From Oscillospiraceae bacterium (lineage in GTDB: Bacteria; Bacillota; Clostridia; Christensenellales; Aristaeellaceae), in the NCBI GenBank assembly GCA_031255415.1, contig JAIRSO010000066.1, positions 1 through 64,000 on the forward strand: a stretch of 64,000 nt of DNA, in the 5' to 3' direction. A program made the translations under genes and the position numbers. Under the pieces are notes generated by a model. The model saw nothing but the letters and a program-made list of their open reading frames with translations, made no database searches and was not told where the DNA came from. Below, in pieces: positions 1 through 8,189 of this stretch. Position 1 is the first letter of the stretch. Each line of letters opens with the position of its first letter.

Positions 1-50
1 CACCATCAAACAGCATCTCCCCACCGAACAACTCCGCCGTAATTTCACCC

Positions 51-79
51 TTGCTAATTCCCCCTGGATGGGGTATACT
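51..79 (+). promoter_or_regulatory. Sigma-A-type promoter for rpsB-tsf
   Basis: The -35 box is TTGCTA (51-56) and the -10 box is TATACT (74-79), separated by exactly 17 bases. This predicts a leader of about 100 nt before rpsB, long enough for an S2-type autoregulatory leader, although I could not fold a recognisable one. Bases 1-50 hold nothing I can assign. Confidence 0.6.
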
Positions 80-187
80 ATCACCCGATCACGCACCCGC
101 GCCGATCGGCCTTATCGTGCCTGTTTCGCGAAGGCTTGAGGCTGACATGACGCGCGGGGTGGCATAAAAACGATGGGAGGCGCTGAC

Positions 188-907
<720 letters not shown>

Positions 908-942
908 GCTTACGATAGATATTTTGTTTAGGAGGGACGCTT

Positions 943-1599
943 ATGGAGATCACCGGCGCAATGGTCAAGGAACTGCGCGAACGCACGGGAGCGGGCATCC
1001 TCGACTGCAAAAAAGCTCTTACCGAAACGAACGGCGACGCGGATAAAGCCATAGCCATACTCCGCGAAAAAGGACTGGCGGCAGCCGCCAAGAAGGCCGG
1101 ACGCATAGCAGCCGAAGGGCTGGTCGATTCATATATCCACATGAACGGCAAGATTGGCGTTCTCGTGGAGGTCAACTGCGAGACGGACTTCGTAGCGAAG
1201 ACCGACGCGTTCAAGAGCCTCGTGCACGATATCGCGCTGCAGATAGCCGCGGCTAACCCGCAGTACCTGGATAAATCCGAAGTATCCGCCGAGGATATCG
1301 AAAAGGAAAAAGAGATACTGCGCGCCCAAGCCCTCAACGAGGGCAAGCCCGCGAACATAGTCGACCGCATGGTAGAGGGTCGCATATCCAAATTCTATGT
1401 GGAGAACTGCCTGTTGGAGCAGCCGTTCGTCAAGGATCCCGATAAGACCGTGAAAGGGCTTATCGCCGACGCGACAGCCGCGATAGGCGAGAAGATCAGC
1501 GTGCGCAGGTTCGTCCGCTACGAGCGCGGCGAAGGCATGCAAAAACGCGAGGACGATTTTGTTGCGGAAGTAGCCAGGCAAATGGCCGGCCAGGCGTAA
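943..1599 (+). CDS. tsf: Translation elongation factor Ts
   Basis: Nucleotide-exchange factor for EF-Tu, 218 residues (the short type common in Firmicutes). The N-terminal UBA-like segment [20 protein letters not shown] and the core motif [15 protein letters not shown] are diagnostic. The start has TAGGAGG just upstream. It is co-transcribed with rpsB. Downstream lies an intrinsic-terminator hairpin that directly precedes the pyrH ribosome-binding site. Confidence 0.98.
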   Translation: MEITGAMVKELRERTGAGILDCKKALTETNGDADKAIAILREKGLAAAAKKAGRIAAEGLVDSYIHMNGKIGVLVEVNCETDFVAKTDAFKSLVHDIALQIAAANPQYLDKSEVSAEDIEKEKEILRAQALNEGKPANIVDRMVEGRISKFYVENCLLEQPFVKDPDKTVKGLIADATAAIGEKISVRRFVRYERGEGMQKREDDFVAEVARQMAGQA

Positions 1600-1621
1600 A
1601 CCGGCGGAAGCGACAGATAGA

Positions 1622-1649
1622 CGGGCGATCGGCGATCGCCCGTTTTTTT
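1622..1649 (+). terminator. Intrinsic terminator between tsf and pyrH
   Basis: A perfect 9-bp stem (CGGGCGATC / GATCGCCCG) with a 3-base loop is followed by seven T. It ends only 13 bases before the pyrH start codon, so it would either stop tsf transcription or act as a partial attenuator of pyrH. Confidence 0.85.
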
Positions 1650-1662
1650 ACGGGAGGGCGAC

Positions 1663-2370
1663 ATGATGAGACGCGTATTGGTAAAACTGTCCGGCGAGGC
1701 GCTGGGCAGGAATGGAACGCTGTTCGATCTGGATCGGTTCGACGAGTCCGCGCGATCGCTCAAAACTATCGCGGACGGCGGGGTTCAACTGGGAGTGGTG
1801 ATAGGCGCGGGGAATCTATGGCGCGGCAGACGCGGCGGAGCGGAGAGGGTAAGCCCGGTCGCGGCGGATCACATAGGCATGACGGGCACGCTGATGAACG
1901 CGCTGCAGATGCAGGACGCGCTGATCCGCGCCGGAGCGAAGGCGAGGACGTTATGCGCGTTCGACGTTCCCAGGTTCGCGGAGCCGTTCACCCAGCGCGG
2001 AGCGCAGGCCGCTCTGAACGCCGGGGAGATAGTCCTGCTTGCCGGTGGAACGGGACATCCATTCTTCAGCACGGATACGGGTGTGGCGCTGCGCGCCGTC
2101 GAACTGAAGGCCGATATGATCCTGCTGGCAAAGAATGTCGACGGCGTGTACGATAAAGATCCGAACAAGCACCCCGGCGCCGTGATGCTGCCCCGGCTTA
2201 CATACGATCAAGCCATATCGAGGAATCTAGGCGTGATGGATATGACCGCTCTGGTATTATGCCGCGACAACCGCGTGCCGATGATCCGCGTGTTCGGGCT
2301 TAAGGAACCCGACGGATTGGTAAGAGCGGCGCAAGGGGATATCAGTTTCGGTTCGGTTGTCGAGCCGTAA
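1663..2370 (+). CDS. pyrH: UMP kinase
   Basis: Phosphorylates UMP to UDP in pyrimidine nucleotide synthesis; cytosolic hexamer of the amino-acid-kinase fold, 235 residues. Family hallmarks seen are VLVKLSGEALG at the N-terminus, VIGAGNLWRGR, the glycine-rich segment LLAGGTGHPFFSTDT, and LAKNVDGVYDKDPNK near the nucleotide site. The start has GGGAGGG upstream; Met1-Met2 makes the exact start ambiguous by one codon. It follows rpsB-tsf as expected, but frr, uppS and cdsA, which usually come next, are absent; a strong terminator closes the unit. Confidence 0.97.
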   Translation: MMRRVLVKLSGEALGRNGTLFDLDRFDESARSLKTIADGGVQLGVVIGAGNLWRGRRGGAERVSPVAADHIGMTGTLMNALQMQDALIRAGAKARTLCAFDVPRFAEPFTQRGAQAALNAGEIVLLAGGTGHPFFSTDTGVALRAVELKADMILLAKNVDGVYDKDPNKHPGAVMLPRLTYDQAISRNLGVMDMTALVLCRDNRVPMIRVFGLKEPDGLVRAAQGDISFGSVVEP

Positions 2371-2403
2371 GAGCCGCCGGGCGAAGATCAACCCGAAATA
2401 TTA

Positions 2404-2437
2404 AGCCGGAGAAGGACGCGCCTTCTCCGGCTTTTTT
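2404..2437 (+). terminator. Intrinsic terminator after pyrH
   Basis: A 12-bp stem (AGCCGGAGAAGG / CCTTCTCCGGCT) with a 5-base loop ends in a run of T. It closes the rpsB-tsf-pyrH unit. Confidence 0.92.
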
Positions 2438-2926
2438 GTCCGTGGAAATCGCGGAGGCGCAGGGCGGCTCTCCCGGTTCGCGTGGGTTGTTTGCCCGAAG
2501 CGGCGGTTTCGCTTATTTTCCCTTTGTCCCCCGGTATTGCGCGCGTACTCGCGCGTTGATCGCCGCGCGGCGCGAAAATAGGCTTACAGCCAGCCTTTTC
2601 CGCATAGATTTCGGCGCAGGATCATTTGGAAGGGTTGATATAGATGGCGTCTGGCATAGGAAAAAGTCAAGCGCAAGGCGGGATTTCTTGGGATTCAGGG
2701 ACGGCGCGGAAGCGGGAGCGTGTCCCCCGCGCGCCTCGCGCGGAGCGGGAAAACACCGCGCCGCGCATTCACAGCCCGTCCCTTTTTGAATACTCGGCAC
2801 GAGCCGGAAGCCGGAAGTTAGTGTGATCGGTTCAAAGAACGAACGCCGCGGCGGGTGCAGCCGCTGTATAGGTATAAGCAGGTTCGGACGCTGCGCGAGG
2901 CGGCCGGCCGGTTGTCAGGAGGCGCC
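2438..2926. other. Non-coding gap, nothing assigned
   Basis: About 490 bases between the pyrH terminator and the repeat-protein operon. Short open frames exist on both strands but have no ribosome-binding sites and no recognisable protein features. The promoter for the downstream operon should lie here; I found no convincing sigma-A, E, F, G or K site. Confidence 0.5.
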
Positions 2927-5900
2927 ATGTTTGATCAAAGTAGTGGCATGAACTACGGTCCGGGTTCGTTGTACCAGCCGGGAGCCGCGCCGCCTTACCA
3001 GGGCGCGGATCTGAACAGCGCCGCCTGGCAGCAGCCTGGTCTCGCGTATGGCGGGGATCCTTACGGATACGGATACCAGAACGCCGGCGCGTATGGCGGC
3101 GCGTATGGCGGTGCGTATGGCGCGGCGGGCTATTACGGCGAACCCGCGCCCGGCGCGCCCGCGTATGCTCCGGGCGGCGGCGCGTACGCGGATACGTATG
3201 GCGGCGCTCCGCCGCCGCCAACGCAGGATCCTTACGGACTCGCGCAAGCGTCGCCCGCTCTCGCGCACGGCAACGTGACGTGGTTCCCGCCATTCTCCGC
3301 GCAGGGCGGCCCGCCGCTATCGGGCGCGCCGGATCTACCTCTTCCGCCTCCGCCGGCTCCGTCGCCTCCGCCTGCGGCGCAGTGCCCGCCGGGCACGCGT
3401 TACGATCCTGTTCTAGGCATTTGCGTGCCCGACGAGGATTTCGCGCCCGCGCCGCCTATGCCGCAGACTCCGCTCGCGCCGCCCGCGCCGCCTCCTCCCG
3501 CTCCGGAGCTGGTCGCCGCAGAGCAGTTAGCGTCGTCCGTCACTCCATATACATCGCCGCCGCTTGCCGTCCCGCACTACTGCCCGCCCGGCACGCATTA
3601 CGAGCCTGGTTATGGCTGCGTGCCCGACGCGCGGTACACCTGCCCGCCCGGCATGCATTTCGAGCCGGGGATCGGGTGCGTGCCCGACCAGAATGTCGAG
3701 TGCCCGCAAGGCTCGCACTTCGAGCCGGGGCGCGGCTGCGTGCTGGATATAGATACCCAATCCCCAGGATGCTGTCCCGCGGGCTGGCATTTCGTGGTGG
3801 GATACGGCTGCGTGTGGAACGGATCGGACGCGGCGGAGGATTGTCCTCCCGGCTGGCACTTCGTGCCGGAGTACGGCTGCGTATGGAATCACTCCGTGCC
3901 CGAGCGCGCGCATAAGTGCCCCGACGGCTGGCATTATGAACCGGGCTACGGCTGCGTGATCTCGCCGCCCGCGCCTCGGGAGCGGCATTGCCCTCCGGGT
4001 CAGTATTACAACCCGGAACTGGAGATGTGCGTAATCGATACCTGCCCGGAGCACATGCACTACGAGCCCGCGATGGGCACATGCGTATGGGGACCGACGT
4101 GCAGGCCGGGGTATCATTATGAAGCGGGGCAGGGCTGCGTGCCCGGGCCGGCGCACCCCGTCTGCCCGCCCGACTCGCACTTCGTTGAGGGCATAGGCTG
4201 CGTGCTCGATCACGAGTACGGCGAGGACTGCCCGGACGGTTTCCACTTTGAGCCGGGTTACGGCTGCGTGTTCGGGCCTGCTGAATGCCCGCCGGATAGC
4301 TATTACGTGCCGGGGATCGGCTGCGTATACGGCCCCGCCGCCGTCGAGTGCGATACCTGCCCCGAAGGCATGCGGTATCTGCCCGGCATAGGCTGCGTTT
4401 GCACAGACCTGTTCTGCGCGGACGGCATGCGCTTCCAGCCGGGGGTGGGATGCGTGGCGGATACGGGCGCTACCGGGGTCACGTGTCCCGACGGCTGCAC
4501 ATATATTACAGGAGTGGGATGCGTCCGCGCTCAGCGTTCGGATGAGGACGCTTGCGTGCCAGGCAGCCACCTTGTGCCCGGCATAGGCTGCGTCGCGGAC
4601 GGATGCGACTGCCCCGACGGCTCGATGTACATTCCCGGCATAGGCTGCGTCAGCCTGACGGGCGTTTGCCCTGCGGGATCGTATTATGTCGCGGGGGTCG
4701 GCTGCGTCGTCGGGCCGGAATTATGCGGCTGCGAGGACGGACCGACCGGTTCGCGCCGCGTGCCCGGAGTGGGTTGGGTATGGAACGACGCGCCGCAGGA
4801 CGATAACATATTCCCTCTGGAAGGTATCGGTTATGTAAGGAGCGACGGCTCCTGCCCGGGTGCGTTCTACTATGTGCCCGGCGTGGGATGCGTATACGGC
4901 CCTGATACGATGCCCATATTCAGCCCGACCGGACCGACCGCGCTGTGCGGCGACGGGTTGGTCTACACGCCGGGTATCGGATGCGTGGATGATATCGGGC
5001 TTGGAGGAACCTGCCCGGACGGATCGGTATACATGCCCGAGATCGGCTGCGTATGCGCGGACGCGCAGTGCCCCGACGGTACCTTCTATGTGCCCGGCGT
5101 AGGCTGCGTATGCGGGGTCTCCGGACCGGAAGGCTCGCTGTGCCCGACTGGTTCGCGCATGGCTCCAGGCGTGGGATGCGTGTACGACGCGTTGATCTGC
5201 CCGACAGGGTTCAGGCGGCTGCCCGGCATTGGCTGCGTGATGGGCGGCGGGTTCGATCCGGAGGATACGGTATTCATCCCCGGCGTGGGCAGCGTATACC
5301 GCCCGAACGGCCCGGACGCTCCCGTGTGCCCGCCTGGATCGTACTTCATGCCCGGCGTTGGATGCATACTGGGGCAAGGCCCGAACTGCCCGATCACCCC
5401 GTGCCCGCCTGGATCGCACTTTGTATCCGGCGTTGGATGCGTGATGAACGGCGGCTCAAGGCTGGCTTCGTCGTCGAGGCCGTGCCCGCCTGGCGCGAAG
5501 TTCGTGCCGGGATACGGATGCGTCACAACCCCCAATCCCGTGTGCGGGCCTTGCGACAGCCCGTGTCCGCCCGATTCGCGGTATGTCCCGGGCGTTGGAT
5601 GCGTGCTGAACGATTGCGACGACGACTGCGACGACAGCCGGTACCCGACTGGTCCGACTTGGGGATGGTACGGCCCCGGCTTCGGCGGCACGATCAACCT
5701 CAACATCAACGTGACCTGTGGCAATGGGTGTATGTGGCCGACGGAGCCTCTGCCTACCGGGTCGTGGCCTTGGCCGCCGTATCCCTACCCGCAGTGCCCA
5801 TGCCCGCCGGTGTTCCCGATATTCCCGCCCATGCCGCCCCCGATAATGCCCCCGCCGATAATGCCGCCGCCCTTCCCCCCGCCTCCGCCGCCGATGTGCC

Positions 5901-6313
5901 CGCCGGGATCGTCGTTCGTGCCGGAGATGGGATGCGTAGGCGACGCGCCCTGCCAGTGCCCGCCGGGATCGCATTATGATCCGAAACTGTGTGTGTGCGT
6001 CGGGGATATCGCGTGCCAGCCTTGCGTGAGATGCGGACGCTTGCCTTGCGTCTGCCCGCCTGGAGGAGGCCCGCCCTATACGCCGCCTCCGGTTGGGGAC
6101 TGTCCGCCTGGAGCGCGCTATGATCCGGGGACGCGCGGGTGTGTGGGCGATATAGTATCCCTATCCCTGCCGGGAGGTCCCGCGCCGCCGTGGATACCCA
6201 GAGCTCCCGACTCCGCGTATGACGGATTCGGCTCGGCGCGGCCCGACGACTCCGTTGATTATAACGAAACCCGCGCGCCGATCTTACCCAATTCTGAACC
6301 AGGAGGGGCTTAG
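2927..6313 (+). CDS. Giant Cys/Pro-rich C-X11-C repeat protein
   Basis: Not a family I recognise. 1128 residues. The ATG at 2927 was chosen because AGGAGG lies six bases upstream; a frame open from 2855 has no such site. Residues 1-150 are Gly/Tyr/Ala- then Pro-rich. From residue 153 to about 1073 the chain consists of at least 32 units with consensus CPPGSHFVPGVGCV, two cysteines 11 residues apart, plus three degenerate units. A Pro-Met-rich linker (residues about 940-985) interrupts the array. No signal peptide, transmembrane segment or sorting motif is visible, so it is made in the cytosol. The next gene starts 2 bases after the stop and encodes a shorter relative. A spore-coat or exosporium component, cross-linked through disulfides or aromatic residues, fits the composition, but this is inference. 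Confidence 0.9.
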   Translation: MFDQSSGMNYGPGSLYQPGAAPPYQGADLNSAAWQQPGLAYGGDPYGYGYQNAGAYGGAYGGAYGAAGYYGEPAPGAPAYAPGGGAYADTYGGAPPPPTQDPYGLAQASPALAHGNVTWFPPFSAQGGPPLSGAPDLPLPPPPAPSPPPAAQCPPGTRYDPVLGICVPDEDFAPAPPMPQTPLAPPAPPPPAPELVAAEQLASSVTPYTSPPLAVPHYCPPGTHYEPGYGCVPDARYTCPPGMHFEPGIGCVPDQNVECPQGSHFEPGRGCVLDIDTQSPGCCPAGWHFVVGYGCVWNGSDAAEDCPPGWHFVPEYGCVWNHSVPERAHKCPDGWHYEPGYGCVISPPAPRERHCPPGQYYNPELEMCVIDTCPEHMHYEPAMGTCVWGPTCRPGYHYEAGQGCVPGPAHPVCPPDSHFVEGIGCVLDHEYGEDCPDGFHFEPGYGCVFGPAECPPDSYYVPGIGCVYGPAAVECDTCPEGMRYLPGIGCVCTDLFCADGMRFQPGVGCVADTGATGVTCPDGCTYITGVGCVRAQRSDEDACVPGSHLVPGIGCVADGCDCPDGSMYIPGIGCVSLTGVCPAGSYYVAGVGCVVGPELCGCEDGPTGSRRVPGVGWVWNDAPQDDNIFPLEGIGYVRSDGSCPGAFYYVPGVGCVYGPDTMPIFSPTGPTALCGDGLVYTPGIGCVDDIGLGGTCPDGSVYMPEIGCVCADAQCPDGTFYVPGVGCVCGVSGPEGSLCPTGSRMAPGVGCVYDALICPTGFRRLPGIGCVMGGGFDPEDTVFIPGVGSVYRPNGPDAPVCPPGSYFMPGVGCILGQGPNCPITPCPPGSHFVSGVGCVMNGGSRLASSSRPCPPGAKFVPGYGCVTTPNPVCGPCDSPCPPDSRYVPGVGCVLNDCDDDCDDSRYPTGPTWGWYGPGFGGTINLNINVTCGNGCMWPTEPLPTGSWPWPPYPYPQCPCPPVFPIFPPMPPPIMPPPIMPPPFPPPPPPMCPPGSSFVPEMGCVGDAPCQCPPGSHYDPKLCVCVGDIACQPCVRCGRLPCVCPPGGGPPYTPPPVGDCPPGARYDPGTRGCVGDIVSLSLPGGPAPPWIPRAPDSAYDGFGSARPDDSVDYNETRAPILPNSEPGGA
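3383..6145 (+). repeat. Array of about 35 coding repeats (C-X11-C units)
   Basis: Each unit has the form C-[PADG]-x-G/D-x-x-aromatic-x-P-G-x-G-C-V followed by a spacer of 4-20 residues. Units differ in synonymous codons, so the array is old or diversifying rather than freshly duplicated. Three units are degenerate: those ending GVGWV and GVGSV and the one reading PLEGIGYV. The last two of these have lost both cysteines together. Confidence 0.9.
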
Positions 6314-6315
6314 TC

Positions 6316-7875
6316 ATGACTCCCATGAACCCCGCTTCATATCCAGGCCAGTACTGTCCGGGCGGTTATCAACAGCCATTCTGCCCGAGCGGCACACATT
6401 TCGTGTGGGGGATTGGCTGCGTACCCGATGGTTCCGGGCCGAATCCGGAGCCGTGTCCTGGTACGCCGCCTCCGCCGCCCCCCGATCCCTGCCCGCCTGT
6501 CTGCGTTGACCCGGAGTGCGAGCGCGGGTGTCCGGACGGGATGCATTACGAGCGTGGATGCGGCTGCGTGCCCGATATGCCGCCCTGCCCGCCGCCTTGC
6601 CCTCCGCCCTGCCCGCCGCCTCCCGCTCCGCCTTGCCCGCCGCCATGTCCTCCGCCTCCCGCGCCACCCTGCCCCGCGCCCTGTCCGCCGTCCCCTGCGC
6701 CGTGCCCGCCTTCGCCGCCGACATGCCCGCCCGTGTGCGAGCCTGTCTGCTGCCCGCCGGGTACGCATCTGGTACCCGGGGTGGGATGCGTGGTAGACTT
6801 CGCCTGCCCGCCTGGATCGCACTATGAACCGGGGCGCGGCTGCGTGCAGAGCGTGGGCTGCCCGCCCGGCTACTGCTACGATCCCGAGCGCGGCTGCGTC
6901 GACGAGCATGGATGCCCGATAGGCACGCACTTTGTCCACGGATATGGATGCGTGCAGGATCCTCAATGCCCCGATGGGTTCCATTACGAGTGCGGAATCG
7001 GGTGCGTGGCGGGGCCGCCCTGCCCGCCCGGCAAGCATTTCGAGTATGGTATGGGCTGCGTAGACGGCGAGCCGTGCGGCGAAGGCCAGTATTACATACC
7101 GGGCAAAGGCTGCGCGCCCGCTCCGCAGTGCCCGCCAGGTATGACATACGATCACTTCCGCGGATGCGTTCCGGTGGTCTGCGGCTCCAATGAGCACTAT
7201 GTGCCAGGCTACGGCTGCGTGAAGGACGATACCCCCGCATGCCCGCCAGGCTCCAAGTATTACCCGGGCTACGGATGCATGCCCGATCCGGACTATGATC
7301 CCTGCCCGCCTCCGCCCGATCCTCCGCCGCCGCATGTGATATGCCCGTCGCCAACGCCGCCGTATCCGCCAGCGCCGATGTATCCCGCTTACTGCGAGAC
7401 CTGCGGCTGCCAGCGTCCATGCTCGTGCGACGAGGAGCACGGTCGCCGCCCGCCTACGCCAAGACCATGCCCGCAATGCCATCGCTCGCCGTGCGAGTGC
7501 CATCGCGGTCACGCTCAACCGTGGCGCGACGGTTATCCCGGATATGGTTATAGGGATTATTGGCGGCATGAACCGCCTCGCGCGCCGATGATCGATCCCG
7601 CTATGGGTATCAAGGAGCCTTGCCACGCGCAGTGCCGCTGCCATGAACGCGGCGAACCGTGCCGATGCCGCGAGCGCGGGGAACCGTGCAAGTGCATCCC
7701 GCCGCGCGAGGAGAAGGAACCGGTTCGCCAGGTCGGGGAACCTAGAACCAGGCGCAGCGTGCTGATGACGCTCGACCCGGCAACCGACTTGAACGGCACC
7801 GTCCAGCTCCAGCGCTGGGATAAAAAGAAACCATGGCTCAGAACCGGATGCGAACGCATCGGGGCAAGACCGTAA
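6316..7875 (+). CDS. Second Cys/Pro-rich C-X11-C repeat protein
   Basis: Unrecognised paralogue of the preceding protein, 519 residues, in the same operon (start 2 bases after the upstream stop, AGGAGG nine bases before the ATG). It carries 12 units of the type CPPGSHYEPGRGCV: two near the N-terminus, then a block of alternating Cys and poly-Pro (residues about 90-138), then ten units to about residue 322. The C-terminal part differs from the first protein: a Cys/His-rich region with pairs such as CETCGC, CPQCH and CRCHERGEPCRC, followed by a basic tail without cysteines that includes VLMTLDPATDLNGTVQLQRW. No signal peptide or membrane segment. The Cys/His cluster could bind zinc or join the cross-linked network. 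Confidence 0.9.
   Translation: MTPMNPASYPGQYCPGGYQQPFCPSGTHFVWGIGCVPDGSGPNPEPCPGTPPPPPPDPCPPVCVDPECERGCPDGMHYERGCGCVPDMPPCPPPCPPPCPPPPAPPCPPPCPPPPAPPCPAPCPPSPAPCPPSPPTCPPVCEPVCCPPGTHLVPGVGCVVDFACPPGSHYEPGRGCVQSVGCPPGYCYDPERGCVDEHGCPIGTHFVHGYGCVQDPQCPDGFHYECGIGCVAGPPCPPGKHFEYGMGCVDGEPCGEGQYYIPGKGCAPAPQCPPGMTYDHFRGCVPVVCGSNEHYVPGYGCVKDDTPACPPGSKYYPGYGCMPDPDYDPCPPPPDPPPPHVICPSPTPPYPPAPMYPAYCETCGCQRPCSCDEEHGRRPPTPRPCPQCHRSPCECHRGHAQPWRDGYPGYGYRDYWRHEPPRAPMIDPAMGIKEPCHAQCRCHERGEPCRCRERGEPCKCIPPREEKEPVRQVGEPRTRRSVLMTLDPATDLNGTVQLQRWDKKKPWLRTGCERIGARP
6382..7281 (+). repeat. Array of 12 C-X11-C coding repeats
   Basis: Same unit as in the upstream gene. Two copies are separated from the other ten by a proline-cysteine block. 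Several units carry extra cysteines inside the X11 stretch, for example YCYD, HYEC and ERGC. Confidence 0.85.
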
Positions 7876-7938
7876 AGTATCCCGCGCGCTAAGGCTGGCT
7901 CTCATATATGGTTGGGGTACGGGGCGCGGTTTCATACA

Positions 7939-7972
7939 AGGGTTTGTTGTAAGTGCGCTTACAACAAACCCT
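7939..7972 (+). terminator. Perfect 15-bp hairpin after the repeat-protein operon
   Basis: Arms AGGGTTTGTTGTAAG and CTTACAACAAACCCT enclose a TGCG loop. There is no T-run, so this may be a factor-assisted terminator or an mRNA 3'-end stabiliser rather than a standard intrinsic terminator. It lies 63 bases after the stop codon. Confidence 0.5.
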
Positions 7973-8001
7973 GTCCCCATTTTGGCACGATCGCGCAACA
8001 C

Positions 8002-8089
8002 GCCGTCAAGGTCGGGTAGTATTTTCCGATGTGCATACCGGACGGACACGGTATGCCCATCGGAAAATCTCCACCCTACCCTTGACGGC
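8002..8089. repeat. Long imperfect inverted repeat (about 40-nt arms)
   Basis: The left arm begins GCCGTCAAGG and ends GCATACCG; the right arm begins CGGTATGC and ends CCTTGACGGC. The interior pairs TTTTCCGAT with ATCGGAAAA, with small bulges and an 8-base loop. Such elements are often dispersed palindromic repeats in gut Clostridia, but a copy count cannot be made from one window. It separates the repeat-protein operon from the two-component system. Confidence 0.7.
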
Positions 8090-8189
8090 TGGCAGGGCTT
8101 GCCTCCAGTGAGTATTGTCTATAACCCGGATGAAAACCCGGTCAAGCCGCGTTCATTTATTATATATAGATCAACGCGGGGAGCGCCGT

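Noticed and set aside
2438-2826. Short open frames on both strands between pyrH and the repeat operon
   Set aside because: No ribosome-binding site, odd composition, no recognisable features.
3383-7281. Repeats considered as a CRISPR array or satellite DNA
   Set aside because: The periodicity is at protein level, unit lengths vary, synonymous positions differ, and the frame is open throughout with good start sites.
6337-8049. Minus-strand open frame of about 570 codons across the second repeat gene
   Set aside because: It mirrors the repeat codons of the plus-strand gene, has no ribosome-binding site and reads as Ala/Arg-rich noise. Similar long antisense frames at 3527-4570 and 4721-5419 were dropped for the same reason.
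7982-8189. Plus-strand frame through the long inverted repeat as an upstream peptide of the histidine kinase
   Set aside because: The frame is just the hairpin sequence read through, without a ribosome-binding site.
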